Origin: JAAZFE01 sp034005635
GTDB taxonomy: Bacteria > Verrucomicrobiota > Kiritimatiellia > CAIQIC01 > Lenti-01
DNA: 40,816 bases
Assembly (NCBI GenBank): GCA_034005635.1
Contig: JAVEUJ010000002.1
Span: 1-40,816 of the forward strand
Reading direction: 5' to 3'
Part shown: positions 30,377 to 40,816 of the stretch, piece by piece
Layout: the number at the start of each line of letters is the position of its first letter
Position numbering within the stretch: position 1 is the stretch's first letter
Notes under the pieces: model-generated
The model's database searches: none
What the model was told of the DNA's origin: nothing
The model's input: only the letters and a program-made list of their open reading frames with translations
Made by a program: the position numbers and the translations under genes

Positions 30377-33300
30377 ATGGTCGAAAGAATCAATTTTGGC
30401 GAGTTGTCTGATGTCGTAGAGCTACCGGATCTGATCGAGATCCAAACGAGCTCTTACCACGAATTTCTGCAAATGGATGTGGCGCCCACAAAGCGCAAGT
30501 CCGTTGGCCTGCAGGCGGTATTTAAAGAGGTGTTCCCCATCGAAAGTTACGATGGGAAATGCCTGTTGGATTTTGTGAAATATGAAATTACCCCGCCGAA
30601 GCAAAGCGCGTTTGAATCGCTGAAAGAAAGCGAATCGTATACCGCGGCGCTGCATGTGACCTTTCGGCTCAAAAATGAGGAAGAGGTGCGCGAGGAAACC
30701 GTGTTCATGGGCGAAGTGCCTCTGATTACGGCGCAGGGCACGTTTATCATCAATGGCGCGGAACGAGTCATTGTGAGCCAGTTGCACCGCTCGCCGGGCA
30801 TTTGCTTTGAGCAGAGTGTTCATGCCAACGGCACGTTGCTGCACTCGTTCAGGATCATCCCGGACCGCGGCTCTTGGGTCGAGGTGCAGTTCGATACCTC
30901 GGACATGCTTAATATTTATCTGGACCGCAAGAAACGCCGCCGAAAATTTTTGGCCACGACCTTCTTGCGCGCCCTGGGCTACGGCAGCGATGACGAATTG
31001 CTGAAACTATTCTACACGTTTGAAACCATCAAGGTGGCGCAGGCAAAGCCTGAGCAACTTGAAAACCGTGTGGTCAAGGCCAACGTGGTGGACGCGGACA
31101 GCCAGAGCATTCTGGTGGCGAAATTTGAACCGGTAACGAAGGACCTGCTGAAGCAGCTCCACGCGGCCGGTATTGAAAAACTTGAGGTGGTAGACGTCTC
31201 GTGGGACGACGGACTGCTGCTTAAAAGCATGCGCAAAGATACCTCGGACAACACCGATGACGCATTGAAGGATATTTATCACAAGCTGCGTCCCGGCGAT
31301 CCGCCGACAACCTCCAACGCGCGCCAGTTGCTTAAGCGCCTGTTCTTTGATCCGCGCCGCTATGATCTGGGGCGTGTGGGTCGCTACAAGATTCAGCAGA
31401 AACTGAACCTGGACCCTAAGAATGAAAGCCGGACGCTGGACAAGGAAGACTTTGTCGCGGCCGTTAAGTATTTGATCGGCCTGCGTCGGGGTGAGGGGAC
31501 CATCGACGATATCGACCACTTGGGCAGTCGCCGTATTCGAACGGTGGGCGAGCTGGTCGAAAATCAGTGCCGAGTGGGGTTGGCCCGGACCGAGCGTCTG
31601 GTGCGCGAGCGCATGACCGTGTTTGATCAGCAGGCCGAGAAGTTGACTCCGCAAAAGCTGATCAACCCCAAAGCTCTGGCGGCTGTAATCCGTGACTTCT
31701 TTGGACGCAGCCAGCTCTCGCAGTTCATGGATCAAACGAATCCGCTGGCCGAGCTGACTCACAAGCGCCGCCTCAGCGCCCTAGGGCCAGGAGGCCTTAG
31801 CCGTGAGCGCGCAGGCTTTGAAGTCCGCGACGTGCATTCGTCGCACTATGGCCGTATTTGTCCCATCGAAACGCCGGAAGGGCCCAACATCGGCCTGATC
31901 TCGTCGCTGTCGATGTATGCACGCATCAATGAATTCGGATTCATCGAGACTCCGTATCGGCGCGTGATCGACAACAAGGTTACTGATCAGGTGGACTATC
32001 TGACTGCCGACCAAGAAGAAAACTATGTGATCGCTCAGGCCAATGCGCTACTGAATCCTGATGGGACCTTTACCCGTGAGACCGTAGCGGGCCGTTGGCG
32101 TGGAGAGTTCCTGGAAGTGGAAGCCACCCGGGCAAACTACATGGATATTTCACCCAAACAGGTGGTGTCCGTCGCCGCAGGCTTGATTCCATTTTTGGAG
32201 CACGATGACGCCAACCGCGCGTTAATGGGCGCCAACATGCAGCGTCAGGCGGTACCCTTGCTCAAGGCCGAGGCGCCCTATGTCGCCACCGGCATCGAAG
32301 GCCGGGTGGCGCGTGACAGTGGCGTTATGGTTCTGGCTCGTGAGGCGGGCACGGTCGCCTATGTAGCGGCCGATCGGGTGGTGGTCTCTAAGGATGGCAC
32401 CGTGCCACTAAAGAAGACCCCCCAAGATCAGTACCAGTCGTATGAATTACGCAAGTTCACTCGCTCAAATGCGGGCACGTGCATCAATCAACATCCCATC
32501 GTTAAGAAGGGACAAAAGATTAAGAAGGGCGACGTCTTAGCGGATGGCCCGCTGACCGACCGTGGCGAGCTGGCGCTGGGCCGCAATGTGCTGGCGGCGT
32601 TCATGCCCTGGTGCGGCTACAACTTCGAAGATGCTATTTTGCTCAACGAGCGTCTGGTCTCGGAAGATGTATTTACGTCGGTGCATGTGGAAGCATTCGA
32701 GTGCGGAGCCCGCGACACGAAGCTGGGTCCGGAAGAAATCACTCGCGATATCCCCAACGTCGGCGAAGAAGCCCTGAAGAATTTAGGGCTCGACGGCGTT
32801 GTCCGCATCGGGGCGGAAGTCAAGCCGGGTGACATCCTGGTCGGCAAAATTACGCCTAAGAGTGAAACTGAATTAGCTCCTGAAGAGAAGCTGCTGCGGG
32901 CCATCTTTGGCGAGAAGGCCGCCGAGGTTCGTGATACCTCCCTGACGGTGCCTAGTGGCACCTATGGGATCGTGATGGACGTGAAAACAACCTCGCGCGA
33001 CCTGCCGGCACGCACCAAAATGACCGCCAACGAACGCCGCAAACAGCAGAAGCAGATGCTCGATGACTTCGACAAGCGCGAAGCAGAGCTGACTGAAAAT
33101 CTGACCGATGCGCTCTCTAATATCCTGTTGGGTGAAAAAATTCCGCTGGATGTAGTTAATGGCGAGACAGGGGAGATCATCATCCCCGCCAACCGCAAGA
33201 TCACCAAAACACTGCTGCGCAAGCTGGCGGCGGCCTATGACGTGATTGCGATCGATCCCAGCCCGATTCAGCAGAAGATCAGCACCATCATCGGCGAATA

Positions 33301-34123
33301 CAGCTCGAAGTTTGCCCAGCTCAAGGATGACCGCGAGAACATGGCGCTGCGGCTGGAGAGCGGCGAAGATGCCGAAGCCGGCATCATCAAGCAGGTGAAG
33401 GTCTTCGTCGCCAGCAAGAAGAAGCTGAGCGTGGGTGACAAGATGTCGGGACGTCACGGTAACAAGGGTGTGGTGGCGCGCGTCTTGCCCGAAGAAGACA
33501 TGCCCTTCATGCCTGACGGAACTCCGGTGGACATTGTGCTCAACCCGCTGGGCGTGCCTTCGCGCATGAACGTGGGCCAGGTGCTTGAAACTCACTTGGG
33601 CATGGCCTGCCGGGTGCTGGGGTTGCATGCCGCCAGTCCTGTCTTTGACGGATGTCCGGAAGCTGAGATTTGGAAATTGATGAAGAAGGCCAACCTACCT
33701 GATGATGGTAAGACCGTACTGTATGATGGTCGCACCGGTGAGCCATTTGATCAGCGCGTGGTCGTCGGCGTAATGTACATGCTGAAGCTCCACCACTTGG
33801 TGAGCGACAAAATCCATGCACGCGCCGTGGGACCCTACAGCCTGGTGACCCAACAGCCGCTGGGCGGCAAGGCCCAGTACGGCGGACAGCGTTTCGGCGA
33901 GATGGAGGTGTGGGCCATGGAAGCTTATGGCGCCGCCTACGCTCTTCAGGAGCTGCTGACCGTCAAGAGCGACGATGTCGCCGGCCGCACACGCATTTAT
34001 GAGTCGATCGTCAAAGGTACCAACTCGCTTGAGGCGGGCGTGCCAGAATCGTTCAACGTGCTCATGAAGGAAATCCAAAGCCTGGCGTTGGATATCCGCG
34101 TGCAGCGCCGAGAAGAAGACTGA
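30377..34123 (+). CDS. rpoB: DNA-directed RNA polymerase subunit beta
   Basis: 1248 residues. The beta half of the RNA polymerase catalytic cleft. Clear motifs: AQGTFIINGAERVIVSQLHR near 118; the rifampicin region FFGRSQLSQFMDQTNPLAEL (~440-460) followed by THKRRLSALGPGGLSRERAG; GDKMSGRHGNKGVV (~1020); and the end GKAQYGGQRFGEMEVWAMEAYGA. Thr replaces Asn at the E. coli 518 position, while the main resistance positions (Q513, D516, H526, S531, L533) keep sensitive residues by alignment from memory. No large lineage insertion is seen, so it is shorter than the E. coli protein. It is followed 57 nt later by rpoC. Confidence 0.99.
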   Translation: MVERINFGELSDVVELPDLIEIQTSSYHEFLQMDVAPTKRKSVGLQAVFKEVFPIESYDGKCLLDFVKYEITPPKQSAFESLKESESYTAALHVTFRLKNEEEVREETVFMGEVPLITAQGTFIINGAERVIVSQLHRSPGICFEQSVHANGTLLHSFRIIPDRGSWVEVQFDTSDMLNIYLDRKKRRRKFLATTFLRALGYGSDDELLKLFYTFETIKVAQAKPEQLENRVVKANVVDADSQSILVAKFEPVTKDLLKQLHAAGIEKLEVVDVSWDDGLLLKSMRKDTSDNTDDALKDIYHKLRPGDPPTTSNARQLLKRLFFDPRRYDLGRVGRYKIQQKLNLDPKNESRTLDKEDFVAAVKYLIGLRRGEGTIDDIDHLGSRRIRTVGELVENQCRVGLARTERLVRERMTVFDQQAEKLTPQKLINPKALAAVIRDFFGRSQLSQFMDQTNPLAELTHKRRLSALGPGGLSRERAGFEVRDVHSSHYGRICPIETPEGPNIGLISSLSMYARINEFGFIETPYRRVIDNKVTDQVDYLTADQEENYVIAQANALLNPDGTFTRETVAGRWRGEFLEVEATRANYMDISPKQVVSVAAGLIPFLEHDDANRALMGANMQRQAVPLLKAEAPYVATGIEGRVARDSGVMVLAREAGTVAYVAADRVVVSKDGTVPLKKTPQDQYQSYELRKFTRSNAGTCINQHPIVKKGQKIKKGDVLADGPLTDRGELALGRNVLAAFMPWCGYNFEDAILLNERLVSEDVFTSVHVEAFECGARDTKLGPEEITRDIPNVGEEALKNLGLDGVVRIGAEVKPGDILVGKITPKSETELAPEEKLLRAIFGEKAAEVRDTSLTVPSGTYGIVMDVKTTSRDLPARTKMTANERRKQQKQMLDDFDKREAELTENLTDALSNILLGEKIPLDVVNGETGEIIIPANRKITKTLLRKLAAAYDVIAIDPSPIQQKISTIIGEYSSKFAQLKDDRENMALRLESGEDAEAGIIKQVKVFVASKKKLSVGDKMSGRHGNKGVVARVLPEEDMPFMPDGTPVDIVLNPLGVPSRMNVGQVLETHLGMACRVLGLHAASPVFDGCPEAEIWKLMKKANLPDDGKTVLYDGRTGEPFDQRVVVGVMYMLKLHHLVSDKIHARAVGPYSLVTQQPLGGKAQYGGQRFGEMEVWAMEAYGAAYALQELLTVKSDDVAGRTRIYESIVKGTNSLEAGVPESFNVLMKEIQSLALDIRVQRREED

Positions 34124-34180
34124 TCGCCCTGTCGTGCCTGCAACCTGCAACATGGAACTTGTGAGATAGAGGAGGCCCCA

Positions 34181-37100
34181 GTGGAACCCATTCCTGCTAA
34201 GCCTATTTTTGACACTGAATCCCAGCCGGGATTTGACTTTGTAACCATTACCCTGGCCTCACCGGAAATCATCCGGTCCTGGAGCCATGGGGAGGTTAAA
34301 AACCCCGAAACAATTAACTATCGTACCTTCAAGCCCGAAAAGGGCGGGTTGTTCTGCGAGCGCATCTTTGGGCCCACCAAGGACTGGGAATGTTCGTGCG
34401 GCAAGTACAAGCGCATCAAGCACAAAAACATTGTCTGCGACCGCTGCGGCGTGGAAGTGACCCTGGCGCGCGTCCGTCGCGAACGCATGGGCCACATCGA
34501 ACTGGCGGTGCCAGTATCGCACCTGTGGTTCTTCAAGTGCGCGCCCAGCCGCATGGCCACAGTGTTGGACATGACTGCCAAAGCTCTCGAACGCGTGCTC
34601 TACTACGAAGACTATATTGTAGTTGATCCGGGCGATACCGCCTTGGAACCGCGCCAGCTTCTCAATGAAGATGAATACCGCGAAGCGCTGGACAAGTATG
34701 GTGAGACCTTTGTCGCTCAGATGGGCGCCGAGGGCGTACGCGAGATTCTGTCCAAGATCGATTTAGCTGATGAGTTGGACCATCTCGAGACTGAAATGGA
34801 GAACACCCGCAGCAAGGCGACCCGCAAAAAGCTGACCAAGCGGATGAAGATTATTGACTCCTTCCGCACCAGCCATACGCGTCCGGAATGGATGATTCTG
34901 CAGGTGCTGCCTGTCATTCCCCCGGACCTCCGTCCGCTCGTGCCACTTGAAGGGGGACGTTTCGCCACCAGCGATCTCAACGATTTGTATCGTCGGGTGA
35001 TCAACCGGAACAACCGCCTGAAAAACCTGTTGCAGCTCAAGACGCCGGACGTAATTGTCCGCAACGAGAAGCGCATGCTGCAGGAAGCAGTGGACGCCCT
35101 GTTTGATAACGGTCGCCATGGCCGCGCGGTGACCGGCGCGGGCAACCGCCCGCTCAAATCGCTGAGCGATATGCTCAAGGGTAAGCAAGGTCGCTTCCGC
35201 CAAAACTTGCTGGGCAAGCGCGTGGACTACTCCGGGCGCTCCGTCATTGTCATCGGCCCGGGTCTACGCATGAACCAGTGCGGCCTGCCCAAGAAGATGG
35301 CGTTGGTGCTCTTCGAGCCCTTCATTATCCGCCGCCTCAAAGCCATGGGTGTCGTGCACACAGTGCGCAGCGCTAAGAAAATGATCGAACGCGAAGAGGA
35401 TCAGGTTTGGGATATTCTCGAAGAAGTCACTCGCGGCCATACCGTGATGCTCAACCGCGCGCCCACCCTGCACCGCCTCTCCATCCAGTCTTTCGAGCCG
35501 GTGTTGATCGAAGGCGAAGCCATTCGGATCCATCCGCTTGTTTGTACGGCCTACAACGCCGACTTCGACGGTGACCAGATGGCCGTACACGTGCCGCTGT
35601 CCATCGAAGCTCAGATGGAAAGCAAGCTGATCATGCTGGCGCCGAACAACATCTTTTCGCCCTCCAGTGGGAAGCCCATTACAACGCCGACGCAAGACAT
35701 TGCCCTGGGTTGCTACTATCTCACGGTGGATTCCCAGCAGGAGCGCTTGCGCGCCCGGCAGGCCAAGGCACCCGATGACATTGTGCATTTGCCGATCTTC
35801 AGTGACGCTCAGGAAGTTCACACCGCCTCCGATGAAGGCGCCGTAAAGGTGCACACCCGCATCCGTCTCAAGAATCCGGACTATCAGACCGAGACCAAAT
35901 ACGGGGACAAGGACAAGTCGGTTATCACCACAACAGTGGGGCGCGTGTTCTTTAATGAAATTTGGCCCGATGCCATGGGCTTCTACAATGCCGCCGTGCC
36001 GAAAAAGAGACTCGAGGAACTCATCCGCCACTGCTACGAAGTCGCCGGTCATGACGAAACAGTCAAAACCCTCGATGCCGTTAAGGATCTTGGATTCGAA
36101 GCGGCCACCCTGGCCGGGTTCTCCGTCGGCATCGTCGACATGATCGTGCCGGAGACCAAGGGTAAAACCATCGAGATCGCCCGCAAGTCTCTGGCCGAGG
36201 TTGAAGCGCAGTACCGCAAGGGTATTATTACCGACGGCGAGCGTTACAACAAAATCATTGATATCTGGACCCATGCCACGGACGAAGTCTCGAGTCAGAT
36301 GTTCCGTGCCATGGAGTACAACGAATCACGCAGCGAAGTGAACCCATTGTTTATGATGGTGGATTCCGGCGCGCGTGGTAATCGCCAGCAGATTCGTCAG
36401 TTGGCGGGTATGCGTGGGCTGATGGCCAAGCCCTCGGGCGAAATTATCGAGCGGCCCATTTTGGCTAACTTCCGCGAAGGTCTCAGTGTACTCGAGTACT
36501 TCATCTCGACCCACGGCGCTCGTAAAGGCTTGGCCGACACCGCGTTGAAGACCGCCGATTCGGGCTATATGACCCGTAAACTGGTGGACGTCTCACAGGA
36601 TGTGATCGTGGTCGAAGAAGACTGTGGCACCCTTAACGGTATCGAGGTGTTTGCCATCCTGCGGGGTGATGAAGAACTGGTTCCGTTGACCCAGCGTATT
36701 TTGGGGCGCACCACGGTGGACGATATTCGTGCACCGCGCACCGGAGAGATTGTCGTGGCCGCGGGCTATGAAATTGACGAAAAGGTCGCAGAGAAGATCT
36801 ACCGCGCCGAAATTGAAAGCGTTAAGATTCGCTCTGTACTTACCTGTGAGTCACGGCGCGGCATTTGCGCCAAGTGCTACGGCCGCAACCTGGCCAACGG
36901 GCGTACGGCAGTTCTGGGCGAGGCCACTGGCATCATTGCGGCCCAATCCATCGGCGAGCCGGGCACCCAGTTGACGATGCGGACTTTCCATATCGGTGGT
37001 ACCGCCAGCAGCACCTTCAAACAGCCGGAAATTCTCGTCAAGAACGACGGCATACTCAAGTACGAGGAACTCTATTCGGTACCTGGCCCGGATGGTAACC

Positions 37101-38347
37101 ACATTGTGCTGAATAAAAACGGCATGCTTGGCGTATACGACAAGGATGGTCGCGAACTGGAACGTCATACCGTGCCGCTGGGCAGTGTGCTGCCCGTTCG
37201 GGATGGCGCCACGACCAAGAAGGGCGAGGCCATCGCCAAGTGGGACCCGTATAACGTGCCTATTCTTGGTGAATATGCGGGTGTCGTGGATACCCGCGAC
37301 TTCATGATGGGCGTCACGGTCCGCAAGGAAATCGACGAAGCCACTGGCATGGAGGACTTGGTCATTTTGGAGCACCGCGATGATATTCACCCTCAAGTTT
37401 TGATCCGCGACGCCGCTGACCGCAAGAAGATCCTGGCTACCTACACGATGCCCGCTGGCGCGCATGTGTCGGTCGAGAAGGGCGATGCAATTACAGCGGG
37501 TACGGTTATTGCCAAAACGCCGCGCAAGCAGGCTCGGACCAAGGATATCACCGGCGGGTTACCGCGTGTATCCGAGCTGTTCGAAGCGCGTAAGCCCAAG
37601 GATGCCGCTGATATTGCCAAGATCGATGGTATCGTCGAAATGGCGGGCAGCGCCCGTGGGCGTCGCAAATTGCTGGTTCGCGATCCCATCACTGACGATA
37701 CCGAAGAGCACTTGATCCCACTCAATAAACACATCGTGGTGTACGCAGGCGATCGGGTCAAAAAGGGCCAATCCCTGACGGAAGGACCCGTTGTTCCGCA
37801 GGAAATTCTCGAGGTTTGCGGTCCGCAGGAACTGCAGGAGTATCTGGTGAACGAAGTGCAGGAGGTTTACCGCCTCCAAGGTGTTGAAATCAACGACAAG
37901 CACATCGAAATCATCGTGCGCCAGATGTTGCGTAAGGTTCGGATCACCGAGCCTGGCGACACCGGATTCCTCTGGGGCGAACAGGTTGAGAAACAAACCT
38001 TCATCGAGGTCAACCGCAAGGTGGCCGAAGAGGGGCGCAAACCCGCCGAGGCCGCGCCGCTGTTGCTGGGCATTACCAAGGCGTCCCTGGAGACGGAAAG
38101 CTTTATTGCTGCCGCGTCTTTCCAGGATACGACCCGGGTCCTGACCGACGCCGCAACGTTGGCTCGTCAGGATAACCTGCGCGGGTTTAAGGAAAACGTC
38201 ATCATGGGCCATGTGATCCCGGCCGGGACGGGGTTCTCGATGTACCGCAACATCAAGCTGGTGCCTCTTGTTGAGCCTATTTCAGCCGAGGAACTTCTGG
38301 GCGACCAGTTGGCCACGGTGCCGGGAACAGTCTATTCCGAATTCTGA
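34181..38347 (+). CDS. rpoC: DNA-directed RNA polymerase subunit beta'
   Basis: 1388 residues, starting at GTG 34181 with a strong AGGAGG 5 nt upstream. The N-terminal zinc finger C71, C73, C86, C89 (CSCGKYKRIKHKNIVCDRCG), the catalytic Mg2+ site NADFDGDQ (~459-466), the second zinc site CESRRGICAKC with YGRNL (~887-900), and AAQSIGEPGTQLTMRTFH (~923-940) are all intact. It is co-transcribed with rpoB and ends 24 nt before a strong terminator. Confidence 0.99.
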   Translation: MEPIPAKPIFDTESQPGFDFVTITLASPEIIRSWSHGEVKNPETINYRTFKPEKGGLFCERIFGPTKDWECSCGKYKRIKHKNIVCDRCGVEVTLARVRRERMGHIELAVPVSHLWFFKCAPSRMATVLDMTAKALERVLYYEDYIVVDPGDTALEPRQLLNEDEYREALDKYGETFVAQMGAEGVREILSKIDLADELDHLETEMENTRSKATRKKLTKRMKIIDSFRTSHTRPEWMILQVLPVIPPDLRPLVPLEGGRFATSDLNDLYRRVINRNNRLKNLLQLKTPDVIVRNEKRMLQEAVDALFDNGRHGRAVTGAGNRPLKSLSDMLKGKQGRFRQNLLGKRVDYSGRSVIVIGPGLRMNQCGLPKKMALVLFEPFIIRRLKAMGVVHTVRSAKKMIEREEDQVWDILEEVTRGHTVMLNRAPTLHRLSIQSFEPVLIEGEAIRIHPLVCTAYNADFDGDQMAVHVPLSIEAQMESKLIMLAPNNIFSPSSGKPITTPTQDIALGCYYLTVDSQQERLRARQAKAPDDIVHLPIFSDAQEVHTASDEGAVKVHTRIRLKNPDYQTETKYGDKDKSVITTTVGRVFFNEIWPDAMGFYNAAVPKKRLEELIRHCYEVAGHDETVKTLDAVKDLGFEAATLAGFSVGIVDMIVPETKGKTIEIARKSLAEVEAQYRKGIITDGERYNKIIDIWTHATDEVSSQMFRAMEYNESRSEVNPLFMMVDSGARGNRQQIRQLAGMRGLMAKPSGEIIERPILANFREGLSVLEYFISTHGARKGLADTALKTADSGYMTRKLVDVSQDVIVVEEDCGTLNGIEVFAILRGDEELVPLTQRILGRTTVDDIRAPRTGEIVVAAGYEIDEKVAEKIYRAEIESVKIRSVLTCESRRGICAKCYGRNLANGRTAVLGEATGIIAAQSIGEPGTQLTMRTFHIGGTASSTFKQPEILVKNDGILKYEELYSVPGPDGNHIVLNKNGMLGVYDKDGRELERHTVPLGSVLPVRDGATTKKGEAIAKWDPYNVPILGEYAGVVDTRDFMMGVTVRKEIDEATGMEDLVILEHRDDIHPQVLIRDAADRKKILATYTMPAGAHVSVEKGDAITAGTVIAKTPRKQARTKDITGGLPRVSELFEARKPKDAADIAKIDGIVEMAGSARGRRKLLVRDPITDDTEEHLIPLNKHIVVYAGDRVKKGQSLTEGPVVPQEILEVCGPQELQEYLVNEVQEVYRLQGVEINDKHIEIIVRQMLRKVRITEPGDTGFLWGEQVEKQTFIEVNRKVAEEGRKPAEAAPLLLGITKASLETESFIAAASFQDTTRVLTDAATLARQDNLRGFKENVIMGHVIPAGTGFSMYRNIKLVPLVEPISAEELLGDQLATVPGTVYSEF

Positions 38348-38371
38348 TTATTGTTTCCGTATCACGTCTCC

Positions 38372-38404
38372 AACGGCCCGGCGCTTGCCGGGCCGTTTTT
38401 GTTT
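38372..38404 (+). terminator. Intrinsic terminator after rpoC
   Basis: A perfect 11-bp stem AACGGCCCGGC/GCCGGGCCGTT with a GCTT loop, followed by TTTGTTT. It is the clearest intrinsic terminator in the window and closes the tuf-rpoC block. Confidence 0.92.
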
Positions 38405-38411
38405 GCCGGAC

Positions 38412-38440
38412 TTTCCAACCCCGCTAAGATTTGAGATACT
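38412..38440 (+). promoter_or_regulatory. Putative promoter of the 24-codon ORF
   Basis: TTTCCA (38412-38417), a 17-nt spacer and GATACT (38435-38440, preceded by TGA as in an extended -10) are followed by GCGCCC and the ATG at 38447. There is no Shine-Dalgarno, which suggests a leaderless message. Confidence 0.4.
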
Positions 38441-38446
38441 GCGCCC

Positions 38447-38521
38447 ATGAACACGTTTGTGTCGGCGGTGATGATCTTGTGGATCTTTGGTATGGTGATT
38501 TACCTCACCCAGGATCTGTAG
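38447..38521 (+). CDS. Tiny single-span membrane peptide (24 residues)
   Basis: The ORF MNTFVSAVMILWIF... is almost entirely one transmembrane helix with a short polar end (YLTQDL). It is below normal ORF cut-offs. It lies between the rpoC terminator and priA, starts 6 nt after a promoter-like element, and stops 9 nt before the priA GTG. The composition is far from random for this GC-rich DNA. I do not recognise a family. Real small membrane proteins look like this, but it could be a chance ORF or a leader peptide for priA. Confidence 0.45.
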   Translation: MNTFVSAVMILWIFGMVIYLTQDL

Positions 38522-38530
38522 AGCTGTTCT

Positions 38531-40756
<2,226 letters not shown>

Positions 40757-40816
40757 ACGTCGACCGGGTTAGTAGGTCGGCAGAATGTCTAGGAAAACAA
40801 GAATAGTTTCCAGGGA

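Noticed and set aside
35264..36274. 336-codon open frame on the minus strand
   Set aside because: Antisense to rpoC across its catalytic region.

Overview
The window is about 40.8 kb of GC-rich bacterial chromosome. It holds core information-processing genes (a tuf-to-rpoC ribosomal/RNA polymerase cluster, then priA), an NAD-linked NiFe hydrogenase operon, envelope/LPS genes, and a very large secreted protein. I infer a member of the Planctomycetes-Verrucomicrobia-Chlamydiae group, perhaps Kiritimatiellota, Lentisphaerota or Verrucomicrobiota. The grounds are the Asn/Thr-rich secreted protein with a phospholipase-D-like domain, a mevalonate-pathway mvaS, an EF-Tu with a non-standard switch I, and intergenic DNA full of short dispersed repeats. 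No rRNA is present, so this placement is tentative.

Layout. 1-749 (-) is the N-terminal part of a cytosine permease (codB), cut by the window edge. 844-4851 (+) is a 1335-residue secreted PLD-like protein. 4852-5267 is a stack of repeats with no gene. 5268-10911 (-) carries an LPS-kinase/TIM-barrel fusion, a WaaE-type glycosyltransferase, an SGNH hydrolase and mvaS. 10912-11221 is a second repeat-rich gap. 11222-13315 (-) is a CLC chloride channel/transporter with C-terminal regulatory domains. 13447-16393 (+) is a tight three-gene unit: two GT4 glycosyltransferases and a membrane protein. 16440-18845 (-) is a membrane-anchored SGNH/TPR protein, followed by tRNA-Thr(CGT) and a small zinc-ribbon membrane protein. 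19727-25402 (+) is the hydrogenase operon CBS-hoxF-hoxU-hoxY-hoxH-hoxW. 25609-38347 (+) is tRNA-Thr(GGT)-tuf-rpmG-tRNA-Trp-secE-nusG-rplK-rplA-rplJ-rplL-rpoB-rpoC, closed by a strong terminator. A 24-codon single-membrane-span ORF and priA follow.

How the genes work together. HoxFUYH should form a soluble bidirectional NAD-reducing hydrogenase. HoxW trims the large subunit, and the CBS protein at the head of the operon may sense adenylates. The two envelope clusters probably build LPS or another surface polysaccharide. The tuf-rpoC block is the classical bacterial arrangement.

Most notable are two arrays of three 15-bp palindromes of the form TTCCA-N5-TGGAA. Their centre spacings (22 and 31 bp) are identical and mirror-imaged, and they flank the 5.9-kb segment from the LPS kinase to mvaS. 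A second theme is a group of genes with no Shine-Dalgarno sequence whose start codon lies only 6-12 nt after a promoter -10-like hexamer, suggesting leaderless mRNAs. Ribosomal and hydrogenase genes mostly have ordinary Shine-Dalgarno sites.
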